From: Polymyxa betae
Taxonomy: Eukaryota > Endomyxa > Phytomyxea > Plasmodiophorida > Plasmodiophoridae
DNA length: 64,000 nucleotides
Direction of reading: 5' to 3'
NCBI GenBank assembly: GCA_003693705.1
Contig: RBZT01000855.1
Span: forward strand, 1-64,000
The translations under genes were made by a program, and so were the position numbers. Of this stretch, positions 1 to 13,722 are shown piece after piece (within the stretch, counting starts at the first letter, position 1; each line of letters opens with the position of its first letter). The notes under the pieces are model-generated. The model was not told the origin of the DNA. It worked only from the letters and a program-made list of their open reading frames with translations, and did not search any database.

Positions 1-102
1 CCTTTTGGATCCTCCTATTCGTCTTCTGGATCTTATCTACCGAATAATGCTCAATCTGGACAGTCATCTTATTCGGGATCTTCTAACAATCGTTTCCGTT
101 GA
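1..102 (+). CDS. 3' end of a gene with a Gly/Ser/Tyr/Asn-rich tail (partial)
   Basis: Frame 1 is open from the window edge to a TGA at 100-102. It encodes 33 residues of low-complexity sequence rich in Ser, Gly, Tyr and Asn, ending in NNRFR. Tails of this kind are common at the C-termini of RNA-binding and nuclear proteins, but nothing here identifies the family. The 5' part lies outside the window. The reading could be accidental, but the clean low-complexity translation up to a single stop, followed by non-coding sequence, favours a real last exon. Confidence 0.5.
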   Translation, partial: PFGSSYSSSGSYLPNNAQSGQSSYSGSSNNRFR

Positions 103-581
103 GCTTCACATTTCATGAATTCATCTGTATATCTCTCCACATCATTTGTTGTCTAATAAACATTTTGATTTGCACATTCTGAGTACACGCCTTTCATTAC
201 TAAATTCAGAGAGAAACGGCGAACGTTATGGTGAACATTCAATCTTGCTATCTCATAGATCAGAATGTTGTAAGAAGATTAACTTTATGATCAATATAGA
301 GCAGAGTGAGGTTGAGAACTTCCCATACAGCAAACATCAACTAAGTTTCTCAGTGATTATGATAGAATCGCTGTATGATCATTCAGTTGCATCGCGACAT
401 GTTGAATAGTGAAAGCTGTGGTAGGGTTAGGGTTTTATGCAATGTACGCACAAGGAACAAATTAATTTAACAAAGTAAGTCGGATGGGAGGTCAAGCCCT
501 CACGCGGGCTGTTCAAGTGCGTTCAGTTCACGAACCATAGTTTAATCCTGATCGTTAATCGTTATTAACAGCAGAGCACAC
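103..581. other. Intergenic region with a telomere-like tract
   Basis: No convincing gene was seen between the upstream partial gene and the aminopeptidase. A short open frame at 146-409 has no recognisable motif and atypical composition. A GTAGGGTTAGGGTTTT tract at 421-436 resembles interstitial telomere repeat. The aminopeptidase promoter should lie in the last 100-150 bp, but no TATA-like box stands out. Confidence 0.5.
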
Positions 582-3500
582 ATGTTCTCGGAAACGAAGC
601 AGCGCGAACTGCTCCCGAAATCGGTTCGCCCGATACATTATGAGCTGACGTTGACGCCGGATTTGAATGGCTGTACCTTTGACGGAATCTGCTCGGTTGA
701 AGTTGAGATCGTCGAGTCCACGACAACTGTGGTGGTCAACGCTCGTGAGCTGACGATCAAATCTGTCGAGATTAGCCACAAGGTTCCCGTTGTGTCAGTA
801 GATCTAAATACTTCTAATGATTGGCTGACTGTCGTTTTCTCTAATGAACTTCCGAAAGGAAAAGCAACGATGTTAGTTGTAAATGTCTAGCGTCTACTGT
901 TTGGATTTGAGTGTCTTTTAGAGTATTCAACTACTCTGGTATCCTCAACGATAAAATGGCTGGATTCTACGCCAGCAAATATGAGCGGGATGGGGTCCAA
1001 AAGACGATGGCTGTTACTCAATTCGAGGTTTCCCGATAATTTTGATATTGGTTTGCTTTCATGAAATTCTCCCATCTAGGCCTGTGATTGTCGACGAGCG
1101 CTACCCTGCTGGGATGAGCCAGCTGTAAAAGCCACGTTTGGTGTCACGCTCGTTGTTGATGAGGTTCCCGAATACATCGTCATTTCTGGTATAGCTTCTC
1201 AGGCTGCAATAGGCGCTGACTGCTGTTAGCAACATGCCAGAGAAGCAGTGTACCGCTCTTGGCAAAGGCTTAGTCAAACGTCAATATGATCGCACACCAA
1301 TTATGTCCACATATTTGCTGGCGTTCATCGTTGGAGAATTCGATTATTGTGAAACAGTACACAGCATTATTAGTGTATCCCCTTCGTTAAAGGGTTTATC
1401 AGGTCTCTAAAGATGGCGTTACAATTCGTGTTTTCACCCCGGTTGGTGCTCGGGTTCAAGGCCAGTTTGCGCTCGATGTTGCTGTCAAAACGTTGGACTT
1501 TTACAACAGATACTTCGAGATCAAATACCCGCTGCCCAAAGTTCATATTCGCTGCTGTCAACTTCTTGATAACTAACGATTTGTGTAGCTTGACCTTCTC
1601 GCTATTCCAGATTTTGCCTCGGGTGCAATGGAAAAGGTTTGATTGTTATAATGCCTGGTGTGAGTTGTTGACTAGTTCTTATAGTAGGAATGCGCTGCAG
1701 TGCCATTTGTTTGGCTTTTCTGACCTTTGATAGTTGGGGATGCGTCACATATCGCTCAACTGCACTTCTTGTCGATCCGCAAAAGTCATCAGCATCGACC
1801 AAGCAGTACGTCGCGCTGGTTGTCGCTCACGAGTTAGCACACCAGTGGTTCGGAAATGTAATCATGCTGCTGTGTTATTGCCATCAGGCTAATATTTTGC
1901 AGTTGGTCACGATGGAATGGTGGACCGACCTTTGGCTCAATGGTACGTGCAGCTCAAACGTACGTCGTCCTTACGTATGATCAGAGGGTTTTGCGTCCTG
2001 GGTGGAATACCTTGCCGTTGATCACCTTTTTCCCGAATGGAGAATGTAACGTATTGTTTTCCAATAGCTTATTATTTACTGATTCTGATTCAGGTGGACC
2101 CAGTTCGTTTCGCAGGTATCACTGACGCAAAGTGAGTTCATTCTGCTTAAGATCTCGTAGGACTTCGGTAGCGCTTTGTCATTGGATGCCCTGCAAAACT
2201 CGCATCCCGTTGAAGTTCCAGTTCATAAAGCAGCCGAAGGTTCAGTTATTTACTATGTAACATTTCTTGTTAACCCTTCTGATAGTTGACGAAATCTTCG
2301 ACAATATCAGCTATTCCAAAGGTGAGTGCTGAACTGCTGATAAATGGCTTAGTCATTTGTATATTCGTGTCAGGTGGATCTGTCATTCGAATGCTCGTAA
2401 GCTATATGGGCGAAGAAGAATTTCGTAAAGGTATTTGTTTGTATGTTGAATTCAGTATCGTGAACCCGTATCAGGCATGGTTGTTTATCTAAATCGTCAT
2501 GCCTATGGCAATGCCAGCACCAACGATTTGTGGAACGCACTTGGGGAATCCAGCAAGAAACCGATTTCCGCTGTCATGGAAAAATGGACTCGCACGCAGG
2601 TGGTACTCTCAATCCGCTTACTAACTCTTTACTGATTTCGTTAGGGATTTCCTGTTGTTGCTGTTGATTACGATTCGGCAAATCCGTCCAACTTGCTTTT
2701 ACGACAAGATCGGTATGTGTTGCTTTCAGATTTCGTATCTTTGCTGATAATCTTAAAGATTCCTTGTAAGCGGCTTGTCTAAGGAATTTGCATCCCAAAT
2801 TTGGCCGATTCCGATTACTACCGTCACTGACATTTCAAAATCTTCGCCGATTGTGCTGTTTTCTGAGAAATCTCGTTAGCTGTCGTGAGAGGTGTTCTGG
2901 CTTCTATCTGACATCCCATATCAGAGTCGTTATCAATTGGTTCACAGAAAGCTTCGTTCATTAAATTGAATGCCGGCCAGTGCGGGGTCTATAGAGTCCT
3001 TTACTCTACTGCCATGTTTGAGAAAATCCAAAACGCTATCAAAACCGGGTTGCTTGCAGATCCAGCTGATAGGTAAGACTGATCTCATTTTTCACGAAAT
3101 TTACCATGAATCTGAACTTTCAGGCTCGGCATCCAGAACGACGCGATTGCGCTCTCGCGAGCTGGTCTGTTGAAAACTCATCAAGTTCTGCAGTTATTGC
3201 TGTCTTATATGAAAGAATCCAACTATACTGTCTGGAGCGATATCATGGTCCACACTGTGAGCGACGTCAAAGGGTTTGTTGTTCAGGCTGTCTTCAATCC
3301 CGATTCCAATATTCTTGTTGCAGATTGTTAATGATACATGATGACCTGTACAACCGTTTCAAAAAATTCATCCAAGAATTGCTGGAGCCGGTAGTTACCT
3401 CAATCGGCTGGGAACCAAAACCTTCCGACGATCATCTCACAGCTATGCTTCGCAGCCTTGTGATCCCCAAAATCGGTTCAGTTCGCAGGATTTATTACTA

Positions 3501-4235
3501 CTCTTTGTTAAAGACAAGGTTTTAGGTATTAACGGGCATTCTGCCACGATTAATGAGGCTTGCAAACGTTTCGACGCCTTCGTTGCTTCCGGATTCCAAA
3601 GCGGTTTGGTCCCCGATCTAAGAAGCGGTGTTTATAGCATCGCTTTAGCGAACCGAGGTGCAAGCGTCTACAATGTTTTGATCGATTTTTACCGAAAAAC
3701 TACTCATCAAGAAGAGAAGGTTTGCGATGGTTGTCCACAGCTTGGCGAACGTCTAACTGACTGCCAGGTCCGAATTTTGTCTTCGCTTGGAAGTGCTCAA
3801 GACTCTGCCTTGCTTCAAAAGGCTCTAGATTTCTGCTTTACTTCTGATGTTCGCAAGCAGGATATCATGTACATAATTCGTAGTGTCTCAGCTAATCCCA
3901 AAGGTGTCAAGCTCGCTTGGCTGTGGCTCAAGAATAATTACCAAAAGATCTGCGACGAATTCGGGTCCGGCCCAACGTTCAGTAGACTGATCTCGTACGC
4001 GACCAATAATTTCACCACCAGAGGAATGGCCAGTGAGGTTAAATGATCGGTCTCGTAGACTTGTAAACATATTCATTGAGTGATTCGTCAGATCTCGAAT
4101 TTCTTCTGCGCACACGCCCATGTTGGCGCTGAACGTACTGTCAAGCAGAGTTTAGAGCAGATCGAATCGATGGCATCCTGGTTGGACCGTGATCAGGCTT
4201 CCCTCCAGGATTGGCTTTATTCTCACTACCATTAA
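582..4235 (+). CDS. NPEPPS: Puromycin-sensitive-type M1 aminopeptidase
   Basis: Zinc metallo-aminopeptidase of family M1. It removes N-terminal residues from peptides, and with no signal peptide it is probably cytosolic. The translation follows animal PSA closely. The N-terminal beta domain starts [20 protein letters not shown]. The GAMEN substrate motif is near 1618-1636. The zinc site is [10 protein letters not shown] near 1830-1857, with the third ligand in WLNEGFASW near 1937-2011. The C-terminal ERAP1-like helical domain ends with LYSHYH and a TAA. About 17 introns of 42-55 bp interrupt it, for example 872-921 (KATI/VFNY) and 1028-1079 (QFE/ACDC). The intron after GAM-EN (1636-1733) is odd: restoring GAMENWG needs a GG-AG border. 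The start is the first ATG of the conserved N-terminus. Family assignment is very secure; the exact intron set is inferred by homology. Confidence 0.93.
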
Positions 4236-4434
4236 TACAAACGCCTTTTACTGGCGGGACAATACGTAACAAAAGGATCTGACTTGTCATGTTAAATAAA
4301 AAAAGTTGCGTCATGTATCGTATTCTGTCATTTCTGTTTATCTGGCATGTCCTTAATTCCAGGACAATTCGTGTGTCATTGGCCAGCATTGGTCTCGTGT
4401 ATCTATCAGCCAGCATTGAGAGCGATTGGGGCTG

Positions 4435-7400
4435 ATGGGAAACCAGCTGGGGATCGGGCAGACAGTTAGCTCATTGCACGATCTGCCCTTGTTCCTATCG
4501 GAACTTTCGCCCTTCTTGCAATTTCGCCGAAACCTTGGTGGTGGGAAGGTTCTTTGAAAACAGCTTCCCATCCAGCATTACTTATATTTTAATAGGTGCT
4601 GAAAACTGTCGAATGCGGTTTCGGGCAGGCCCTGGTTGTGGTTAAAATATACATTAGACGGGACCCTTCGCTTTCAGCGTTAAAATCGTATTCGACTGAA
4701 CTGGAGCGAATCTCTTCTGGCCTGCAATCGTCACCATGTCTGCTTCCATATTCGTCATGGCATGTTTCTCCCCGTGCTGTCTTCTTGGTTCGTCCGTTCA
4801 TCGCCAGCAACCTACACGATCGATTTCATATGCGGCCCTTCTTGACAGAGACCGAGAAGGTGGCTTGTTTCTTTGGTTGGTAGCTCGAAACATCTAATTT
4901 AGATTTTGGAAGATTTGGATTATCTACTGTATACTGCGAGGATTGCAGGCGCTTCATGAAGCTGAGATCTGCCATTCCGATTTAAAGACAGAAAGTACAA
5001 GCACTTCCTCATCAAATTATCTACAATTAATTTCCGAGTTTAGATATCTTGTTGAACTCCTTTCAATGGGTTATAATTTCAGATATCAATGCGTTTTTCA
5101 AACCGACTCTTCTTCCGGATGATAATCCGTACGATTTCCACACGTTTTTCGAATCGCGTCGCGATCGGTCGCTTCGAAAACGATGCTATGTCGCTCCTGA
5201 AAGGTAAACAATAGAATAGATTTTAGCAGAAGCATTGGTTCGCTTTAAGGACACAAGTTGAGGTTGCACTTTAAAAGCTACTTTACTAATATCGACATAG
5301 GTTTTATGATTCGTCGTTCTCAACGACAATTGATGGCGAGGCGTTACGGCCATCGATGGATATGTTCTCGTTTGGTTGCGTCGTGGCTGAAGTGTTTCTG
5401 GAAGGCGAGGCTCTGGTTAAGCATTGGTTTTCTCCTAAATTTCACATTTGACACGTTCTCTACAGTTTGACCTGCCCCATTTATTATCGTTCAAATCCGG
5501 TCGTTACGACCCAGAACCAATCATTCAAAAAATCGCATACGCTCAAGTTCACGATTTAATTCGACAATGTATCCAGCTGGAGCCAACCAAGCGACCGAGT
5601 GCCGCTCAATGTTTAAAGGCATTCGAAGGTTTTTCTTTTTATTCTGGAGCGTGGCTTTTTGAATTCACAATCTATCTCTGCAGGCTCACTATTTCCGGAA
5701 TCGTTCACGAAGGTGTATGATGTGCTGAGCACCGTGATGAGTGACAGCGTCGACTCGCTGGACACTCGGCTGCAGATTGTTCGCAACAGTTTCACTTCGT
5801 TAATGGAGAGCATCAGTGACAACCCGCGAGCTCAAAAGTTAATGAAAGTATCAGCCGAAGAAGCAACATTGCTTCATGCCGGTATTTTGACATTTCGTTA
5901 TACTTCTGTCATTGAGTTTACAAGATGTTGTTTCACATAGAAGTGAAGTCTGCCAAGCACGATTGTCGAGTTTCTAAAGAAATTTTTGCTTATGACAATC
6001 TGATCGAAACGCTTTCCTTATTGAAAGCTAATCAGTCCGAGGATAACCCGAGTAGGCTTTCTGATGATAAAAGTTTTCACCGAAAGGAGCACGATCTTGA
6101 GGGTGTGTCTGTGCAGCCCCTCGAACAACACTTGAATCAATCGACGACCGAATCCACGTTGCCTCTAATCATGTTCGGTTAGTAGCCGCTGTTATCATGG
6201 TTTGCTGTCCCTAATGGCTAATCAGTCTGTTGCTGTATTCGAAATCTGACGCAATCGGATTCGAAAATACTGGCCCTGGATATGCTATTATCATTGGCGT
6301 ATGCAACATCGGACAGCATCCGTTTGAATCGTATTCTGCCCTATGTAGTGGCTTGTCTATCAGATCCGGCGTATGACCGAACATATCGTTTATCTGTCGA
6401 TCCGCTCATGTTCTCCGTCAGGCCATTAGTCCGGGCTGAAGCGATTTCGGTCCTGACCACGCTCGTCGTACTGGTCCAGTATATCACGGCTGCCGATAGA
6501 CATATCTGGGCTGAGTACAATTACAAACGGCATGATATTGTTTTGCTTATTTGATTGTCTAGTTACATCTTTCCTTCAATGAACAACATTCCAAATGATT
6601 CTGAAGAGTTCGTCAAAATCAGTTTCGCACAGGTCCCATACCGGCAATTCGGGCTTTGCATTGGATTTTTGAAATGGCATGCTGGCAGAATATCGCTCGT
6701 CTTGCAGATGCGTCGCGTCGGTTTCTGGACTGCGCTCGATTTGCGGAGACGACTGTTGAATCGTCGCCGACTGCCCTCGACACGTATGAGAGCGAACTCG
6801 AAGTAAACTCTAAACCCTAACCTCTCACCATTCATTGAGCCAAAAACTATAGGTCCTGCAGAATGCGGTTTGTCGTTTAGTTGGCGATACGTTAGCGAGT
6901 TCTGGGAGCTCGGTGAAGGTGGCGATGCTGTCGGATATCGCGCGGCTTGGTATTTTCTTAGGACGTGATCGATGCAATAGCTGGCTGCTGCCAATGCTTA
7001 TTACTGTTCTCAACGATCGTGATTGGCAGCTTCGAAATGGTTCGACTGCGTTTTTTTCATTACCCTCTCTTGCGCGCGCTTTGATTTTTATCGCTGAATT
7101 TCGTGCTGACATTTGCTAAGCTTTCTTCAAAAATGTAATCGGCATCTCTGTATTTGTTGGTCGAATTGCTTTCCAGAATTTCCTGCTGCCCTGTATAGAA
7201 CAGGCTCTATTCGATGTCGAAGAGACTGTTATCGTTAGTGCTCTGCAGGCATTGATCGCCCAAGTCGAAATCGGTATTTGCATGTTCCCGGCTGTGCCAG
7301 CGCAAGCCCGCTTCGTACTCAGGCTGCCATATAGGCTTATTCGAACATTCCGTTGGCATCAATGTGACGACTCGAATTGCCCCGTTATTATGTCATCCGT

Positions 7401-10133
7401 CAACCTGGATACGGATTCAGGTATTGAAGTTCTGCTCGATTGTTGTCGAACAACTGGGCCCCGCTAAAGCATACTGCCTCGTTGGCCCTTGCATTCAACC
7501 TTTTCTCAGATCACAGTCGCGCGTCTATTTACTGACAAAGTATGTCGAGAAGTCTTCATTGGTATTGTTCTGATACTGATATGAAGAGATACATTAAAGT
7601 ATAATCTAAGGCCGCCGTTGAAGCTGTCGATGTTCGTCTCGAAGACAGTCTCGGATGAAGATGCTGACCAGAGCCATGTACTGACCGCTATGATGCCCTA
7701 TATTGAAGGTGTTAGTGCTGCGCGATTACAAAAGATTCAGAGCAAACAGGCATCCGGTGACAAGACCGATGTCAGTTTCATCAATATGATGCTACCTCTA
7801 TGATTGATCTGTTTCTTTTCTAGGCTGACATCTTGCAGAGATACGTCCAGCTACCCTTGGAATTCCCCTTACTTGCCATCTCCGTTGAACACACCGTTCC
7901 AACCGCATACAAACAGGTTCACCTTTTTGTCTAAGCTGGAAATGTTTTCTGATGATATTTTTAGTCAATCGTGGTTGAAGCAGGAGTTCCTGATGTAATG
8001 CGCCCTTCAATTTCTCAGGAGAATTCGGCCTACATAGAACCCTGCATCGAATCTAATTCCACCGGTATAGTCGTCTGCTCAACTGGAAATCAGTCAGTGT
8101 TGCTAAGAGCTGTCATTATCTGCAGTTCATACAGAGTGTCATGACGATCTCGCTCGGCCTTCTGCCAAAAATATCCCTACTTTGATCGACATTTTTCAGG
8201 TTGAACAAGTTTCATTACTTGCATCGCTGAGCTCTGATCGGTTTTGTAGAATCTCGTAATTTCAAAATCTAGGAATGCCGCCAATCCTGTCTTACGCCAG
8301 GCTTCCAGCCAAGTCGCACCCTATATTTGTTCGGCACTCGGTTCGTTTGTTCTCCATCTTTTGCGTCATTATATCGACAATTGAAGTGCAGATGTTCCTG
8401 GGCCCATGTGCAATCTTGGGTCCTGCAATACGGCCTCATTATCGTCCTCCTGGGTGTATGGCAATAGTAGCCCACCATATGATCGTCGAATGGCATTACA
8501 TCCACACAGCTGGCGACCGCAAGGTATCTTAGTTGCTGAGCTGCATGATCACAGATCGGCTGTTACTCAAGTGAGGAAAGCGAAGTCGTGAGATGACGTC
8601 ATAACATTGTTCAGATTGCAGTATCGAGAGACAATCAGTTTATTTGCAGCGGCAGTATGGACGGGTCGGCAAGAATTTGGGATTGTCAGCGATTGGAAAA
8701 GTCGGTGTCAACTTCGTCGCAATTCATCTACCATATCTCTGATGGAGGCGTCTCCGCGGTTACCCTCTGTGATGCATCGCATTCGGTTGCTTTAGGCACA
8801 ACATCAGGTACATGATCATTAACACTGTTTACCCAAAATTAGTTTTGATGTATATTACAGGTTGTGTGCACGTAGTTCGCGTTGACAGGACATTAAAAAA
8901 GGATGGTAGCACTGAGAGATATGCTGGAATAACACCAATCGCGAAATTGGAACCTCGACTAGGATCTGTGACATCGGTTGGCATGAGTTTTGTCAACTGT
9001 AATGTAGTTTGTTGACGTTTTTGAAAGGTTCAACATTGCAATCGTGTATCGGAATCGTTGATCATATTCTCAACCGCGGAGGGTATTGTTAAAGGGTGGG
9101 ATTTAAGGTCGTAAAGAGTATTGATTTTGCTCCAGTTCGCTTAGTAACTGCGACAGGTCGAATCGCGACTCGTTTGAGATGAGGATTCCGTCCCACCACG
9201 GTTTATTAACTCATATGCAATTGGGACCTTCTATTCATTCTTTAGTGACCGGATCGTCTCGAAGTTTTGTGTCTCTGGTTTGATTAATATTCCTCACAAG
9301 CGTGCTCTCTTTAACGCAACTTTCTAGTTCGATATCAGATTTCACGTCCCAGTTCAGTCCTGGAGACATTCATCTCATAATTCCATATCATGCTTGAAGA
9401 CGACACCGGTTACAAGTATTACTTCCTCAAACTCACGAGCATCCTGTACGGAATCCGGTCCTCTGTTATTCATTGGAACATACTTCAGTAACAATCTGAC
9501 TGCTTTCGATCTGAATACTGGGGAGGCTAAAGCTTGTTTTGTATCTGATCCTGATGACCGTAATTCCTCGACTTTATTTATTGTGCGTTTCACTGAGAAT
9601 CTGTTTAGGTGGCGTTCCTCATTTAGAACCTGATCAGTTTAAGTATCAGCATCTGATCTCTGAACTAGGCGCATGGCCGCCCAAACCGTTTGGAAACGTT
9701 GGCGTTTCTGGGGTTTTGCATTGTCCAGGGTCGTGGGTCATTACGTCGTCCTGGAATCGCAGGATAACATTCTGGGATATTGCGGAACCGCAGGCTTCGT
9801 ATACAATCTCTGGGGGTCCAAAATTATCGGTGACGTACTCGGATCAGAAAATGCCTGGATTGGATCTCTTTGAGGTTGGGATTTACTAATTTGTCGATAT
9901 CTGTTTCAGACGTTCGCAGGATTCCATGCAGACAACCGAGGAAAGTCAGAGGAAACCAAAACGTCGGGGGCCAGTACCTGTTGACAGCTCACATGCGGAT
10001 GTTATAACCAGCATGGCTGCAGTTCAGTTGCCTCAAAAGATGCTCGTATTGCCCAATCTACGACTTTAATGACAGTCTAATTTGGGTTTAGGTTACAAGC
10101 AGCCGGGATGGAAGGATTAAAGTCTGGGTATAA
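4435..10133 (+). CDS. PIK3R4: VPS15, regulatory subunit of class III PI3-kinase (PIK3R4)
   Basis: VPS15 is the kinase-like scaffold of the VPS34 complexes that make PI3P for autophagy and endosomal sorting. The start MGNQLGIGQT keeps the N-myristoylation glycine of the family (MGNQ). The kinase domain has VVVKIY for the ATP-site lysine (about 4640), HSDLK for the catalytic loop (about 4973), DIN in place of DFG (about 5085) and CYVAPER (about 5190). Central helical HEAT repeats run to about 8.2 kb. A C-terminal WD40 propeller follows (NLVAELHDHRSAVTQ near 8530, SMDGSARIWD near 8650), ending VTSSRDGRIKVWV-stop. The many open pieces between are exons split by introns of about 50 bp. One intron (6803-6852) carries CTAAACCCTAACC. 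It is read as one gene because kinase, HEAT and WD parts occur in family order with no stop-to-start gap. The VPS15 call is secure; individual exon borders are less so. Confidence 0.9.
6803..6852 (+). repeat. VPS15 intron carrying a telomere-like repeat
   Basis: A 50-nt GT-AG intron lies between YESELE and VLQNAV codons. It begins GTAAACTCTAAACCCTAACC, containing the telomere-type unit CCCTAA. Confidence 0.7.
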
Positions 10134-10243
10134 AGCAGTCATGTAAATCTTGCGTTATATATTTATCTGCATTTGCATTTTAATGCTGCATCTAATGATA
10201 CTGTTGACAATACGACAATGATTAAAAAATATTTTTCGGTGAA

Positions 10244-13200
10244 CTAGGACGCCATTTGGTCTTGTTCCTCATTTTCGTCGAGGTCGCGAACAAATGCATA
10301 CCGAAGAACCGGAAATGATCGCCTTGAACTGAATTTGGATCCCACCGATTCTGATGAAGACGTAGAAAATATGTCGTTGATCTTAGATTTCATGCCGACC
10401 TCATTCAAGTCCTGACGCGTGATCATGCCTACAATCTGCAATGTGAAATTTCAGATACTGTAATTGCAAGCACCTCTACAACAGCCATACCTGATTTTGT
10501 CTGTTGACTACTCTATACAGAACATTAAAATATGAGAAAGGTAATTCAACTCAGCACAGTTAAGTTACCCTAAGTGACGAAGACCCATGGTTCTAAACAA
10601 GTCGAACACATGAATGACTGGTGAATGTTCTTGAACGACATAAGGCGATGGGTTCATATAAGGCTATGATCATCATCAACATCGAGTCAGAAACCCATGT
10701 GTGTGTTGATTACAGTCAAGTCTATCCATAAATCAAGATCCGCTTCTGACAGCTTGACCTTTTCAATATTCGGGTACCTTGCAATCATGATAAGCAATTT
10801 ATATCAAGTTTGAGGCTAGCAAACCTGGGATATGATCCTTCAAATTGGAAATAATGAAGCCTTGGCTCAGCCTTATGAGGCGTCGGTTCTTGTTGATAAA
10901 AGTCTCGATGGATTAATATAGTGATGAGATAGTTGCGAGAGATAGATCCTCTATGATCCAATCTATCAGAACAATCCCAGTCGTGAGTACAACATCTTGA
11001 CGATATCATATTAAAGCCTTACGAATCTTCTGGAAAAGAAGCGACAACAGGATAACAATTATGAGGGGTTTTAAACACGACAGAAACTACATCTCGTACC
11101 CTGCAAACTTCCTGGATGGTAGCGACATCCTGTGTCATAATATCCTAGAAGCATTAGTCATCCAAAACCCCAAGTAATCAGCAATTTACATTGGCAATTA
11201 GATATTCAGCCACAGGAGGAGCAGAAGAGCTTAAATAAGAAAGTTTTTTCAAGTGAATATGAGCATCATACAGATTCTCATTGAACAGATCGCCAGTCCA
11301 TTTAGCAAACATCAGAGCAACCATCAAAGGTAACCCATATTGAATATTTCCAGTTGCTTCTATCAAAATTACAGTGAGTGAGATCGTCATTCGAGCCATT
11401 CCACCTAGACAGAATCAACTGTTTGGTTCTAAACTTAATAGCAGTCCACCAGACCAAGAACAGCAGCTGCTCCAATCAAAGCGTAAACACCGCTGTCAAT
11501 TTCACCAAATAGAGCAGTCCAGTTTAGGAATTCGCCTACCTAGGAACCAATAATTTCAAAACATGCACAAACACAGCCGAGCATACTTACAAGGCGACCG
11601 AATGCTGCCCCCACTAATAAATTGGGGACGAATAATCCACTCGGAATCGATAACCCATATGTCGCACAGCACAGAATGTACGTGATAATGGAAAAGATAG
11701 CTGTAGTTACGAATCCTTCATTATAGAATTATCACGGCAAAGTAGAATTTGATCGTTTGCATACCAAAGCGTTCATCAGAATGAAACAGGTTCTTCACTG
11801 CGGATTCAGCAGGATTGAAAAATAATGTAGCAGTCAAGCTGTATCGTCCCTGTTGAAAATTTGACGACTCTTAGTACAGCATTGAATACGAGTTAATACT
11901 GTTGGACAAGTGAAGCGGCGGCGCGAACTTGCTAAGCCTGACGATTCGTCATCAATGCATTCCGTTGCAAACAGCGGAACACAAATTGAAAACAGGCTGA
12001 TGCAGGCAGCAAATGAAATAGCTTCCAGAAGGCGCATATACCGCCGAGTTAGATGCAAATTTCTCCATTTGCAAATGGCAATGTTGCAGTGGTTGAACGC
12101 TGCTCCAAAGAGGCCTCCAAAAATTCCTTCATAAAAATTAACTATGAACAATGCTAAGAAACTGGAGCTTCATGCTAACCAATCATCATGAAAATAGGGA
12201 CTTCGCTTAATCCATACAAGCAGCTGCTCTGACTGAAACTTGGGAAGAGCCCGAAAGTGAACGTTGACGCGTCTCCAACCGAATCCTGTTTGCCTGCGTT
12301 CGACAATATGTTTAAGATAAATGCAGAAGATAAAGCTGTAAAGAACGCCCGAATCGTTAAAGCGGTGCTCCAAAAAGATGAACTTTCCTCTAAGTAATAG
12401 CTAAGAAAAGGGAATTAAAGGAGCTCAACTAGGACCTATAGCAAACAACACACCGCCTAGTGGAGCACCAAAAGCACAAGCTACTCCTGCCGATGTTCCA
12501 CAGGCGATGAAATCGCGTTTCTCTCTAAGAAAGGTTCAGATTTGTGCTCCAGTAAAACAACGAATTTTACCTGTCATTACGGAAAGGACGGAATAGGTTC
12601 AACTTTGTATCGATACCTAATGTCGTCGATTTGCCCTTCAAGCTGTACTTAGCTGTTACGAAATTTGATAAGAAGATCGACTACCTGCGAGATTCCAGCA
12701 CCGCATACTGCCCCAATGTGGATCATTGGTCCTTCACGTCCAATGGGTAGTCCAGAAGCGACACCGAAAACGATGCCTAATCGTATCGTCAGATTTTGCC
12801 CACGACCACCATATTTAAAGAGCGACCAATTGACTTGCAGAACAGGGTTTTTAACCGAACAGCTCTTGGAATCTTTACCCCGTTAAGTATGCACTTTATT
12901 TCTGGGATACCACTGCCAGCCGCAACTGGCTCATAATATGTCACTGCTAATGCGGAAATCGTGACCAATACAACCGATATCCCAGCATAGATTAGAACGC
13001 CATTGTACACCTTATCTGGGCTTTCAAGGCAGACCTGGCACAGTTCAATAAACATATCACTGAAAATCAGCTTAACAACCTGGACCAGTCCAAATTTGAG
13101 ATGTTCGAAAAACTTGATTCCCAGCTCAATAAGGAAAGCAATGACGGCAACACAGACGGCCACTAGGAACGTCAAGATCCAGCGCCATAAAATCTCGCTG

Positions 13201-13496
13201 CGACGATCTGCTTCAGATCGTGTCCGGATATAGATTTGCCGAACCTGAGCATGCAGGTTTAGCCATAACCAGCAACAAGACCGACATGGGAATAACCAGA
13301 GAGTTGGGGATTTCAAAGTCTGGACCAAATGAGAGACATGACTGCAGTGGTGACCGTTTAACATACCAAAGCTATCAAATTGACGTGATTGCGTTACTTT
13401 GGGGACCCCGCTCAGTGACTCAGCTGGCTTAGGCTCATGATTGTCTTCAGAAGCATCCTGTTTGCCAAGCAGCAATGGAATTGAGGCATCTTCCAT
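10244..13496 (-). CDS. CLCN7: CLC-family chloride/proton exchanger, CLC-7-like
   Basis: Membrane Cl-/H+ antiporter of the CLC family, most like the lysosomal CLC-6/7 branch. Seen from the N-terminus at 13496: a cytosolic leader [13 protein letters not shown]; helices from about 13190; GSGIPE selectivity motif near 12890-12910; IGREGPMIH with the gating glutamate near 12735; the proton glutamate in AIEES near 12395-12430 (split by an intron); and a C-terminal CBS region with [11 protein letters not shown] near 10410. It ends QDQMAS before TAG. Both the gating and proton glutamates are present, so exchange rather than a simple channel is expected. Introns are about 50 bp. Near 13240-13340 either a continuous frame or an intron giving [16 protein letters not shown] is possible. 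It is transcribed convergently with VPS15, 110 bp away. Confidence 0.88.
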
Positions 13497-13722
13497 TAGA
13501 AACTTTCGTTCGGCGCCTGGTGGACCTGAGCCTCGACTTGTATCGGTATGTAGATAAAATACCTATGAAGATTCCGGAGCGGAGTGCCTAAAATGACCAT
13601 GGCCAACATGCCACATGGGATATCAAGTCCGGTGAGGCCACATTCTAGAAGTATCTTTGAAGAGATGGTCGTTTATTTGGATTATTGGAATGATATTTGA
13701 TTGAAGAACCCCACAGTGGCCG

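Noticed and set aside
146-409. 87-codon plus-strand ORF after the first partial gene
   Set aside because: No motif, biased composition and no splice context; probably UTR or intergenic.
1541-1590. Border-less (non-canonical) intron before LDLLAIPDF in the aminopeptidase
   Set aside because: GTTCAT to TGTAG with phase 0 gives [13 protein letters not shown], so it is an ordinary GT-AG intron.
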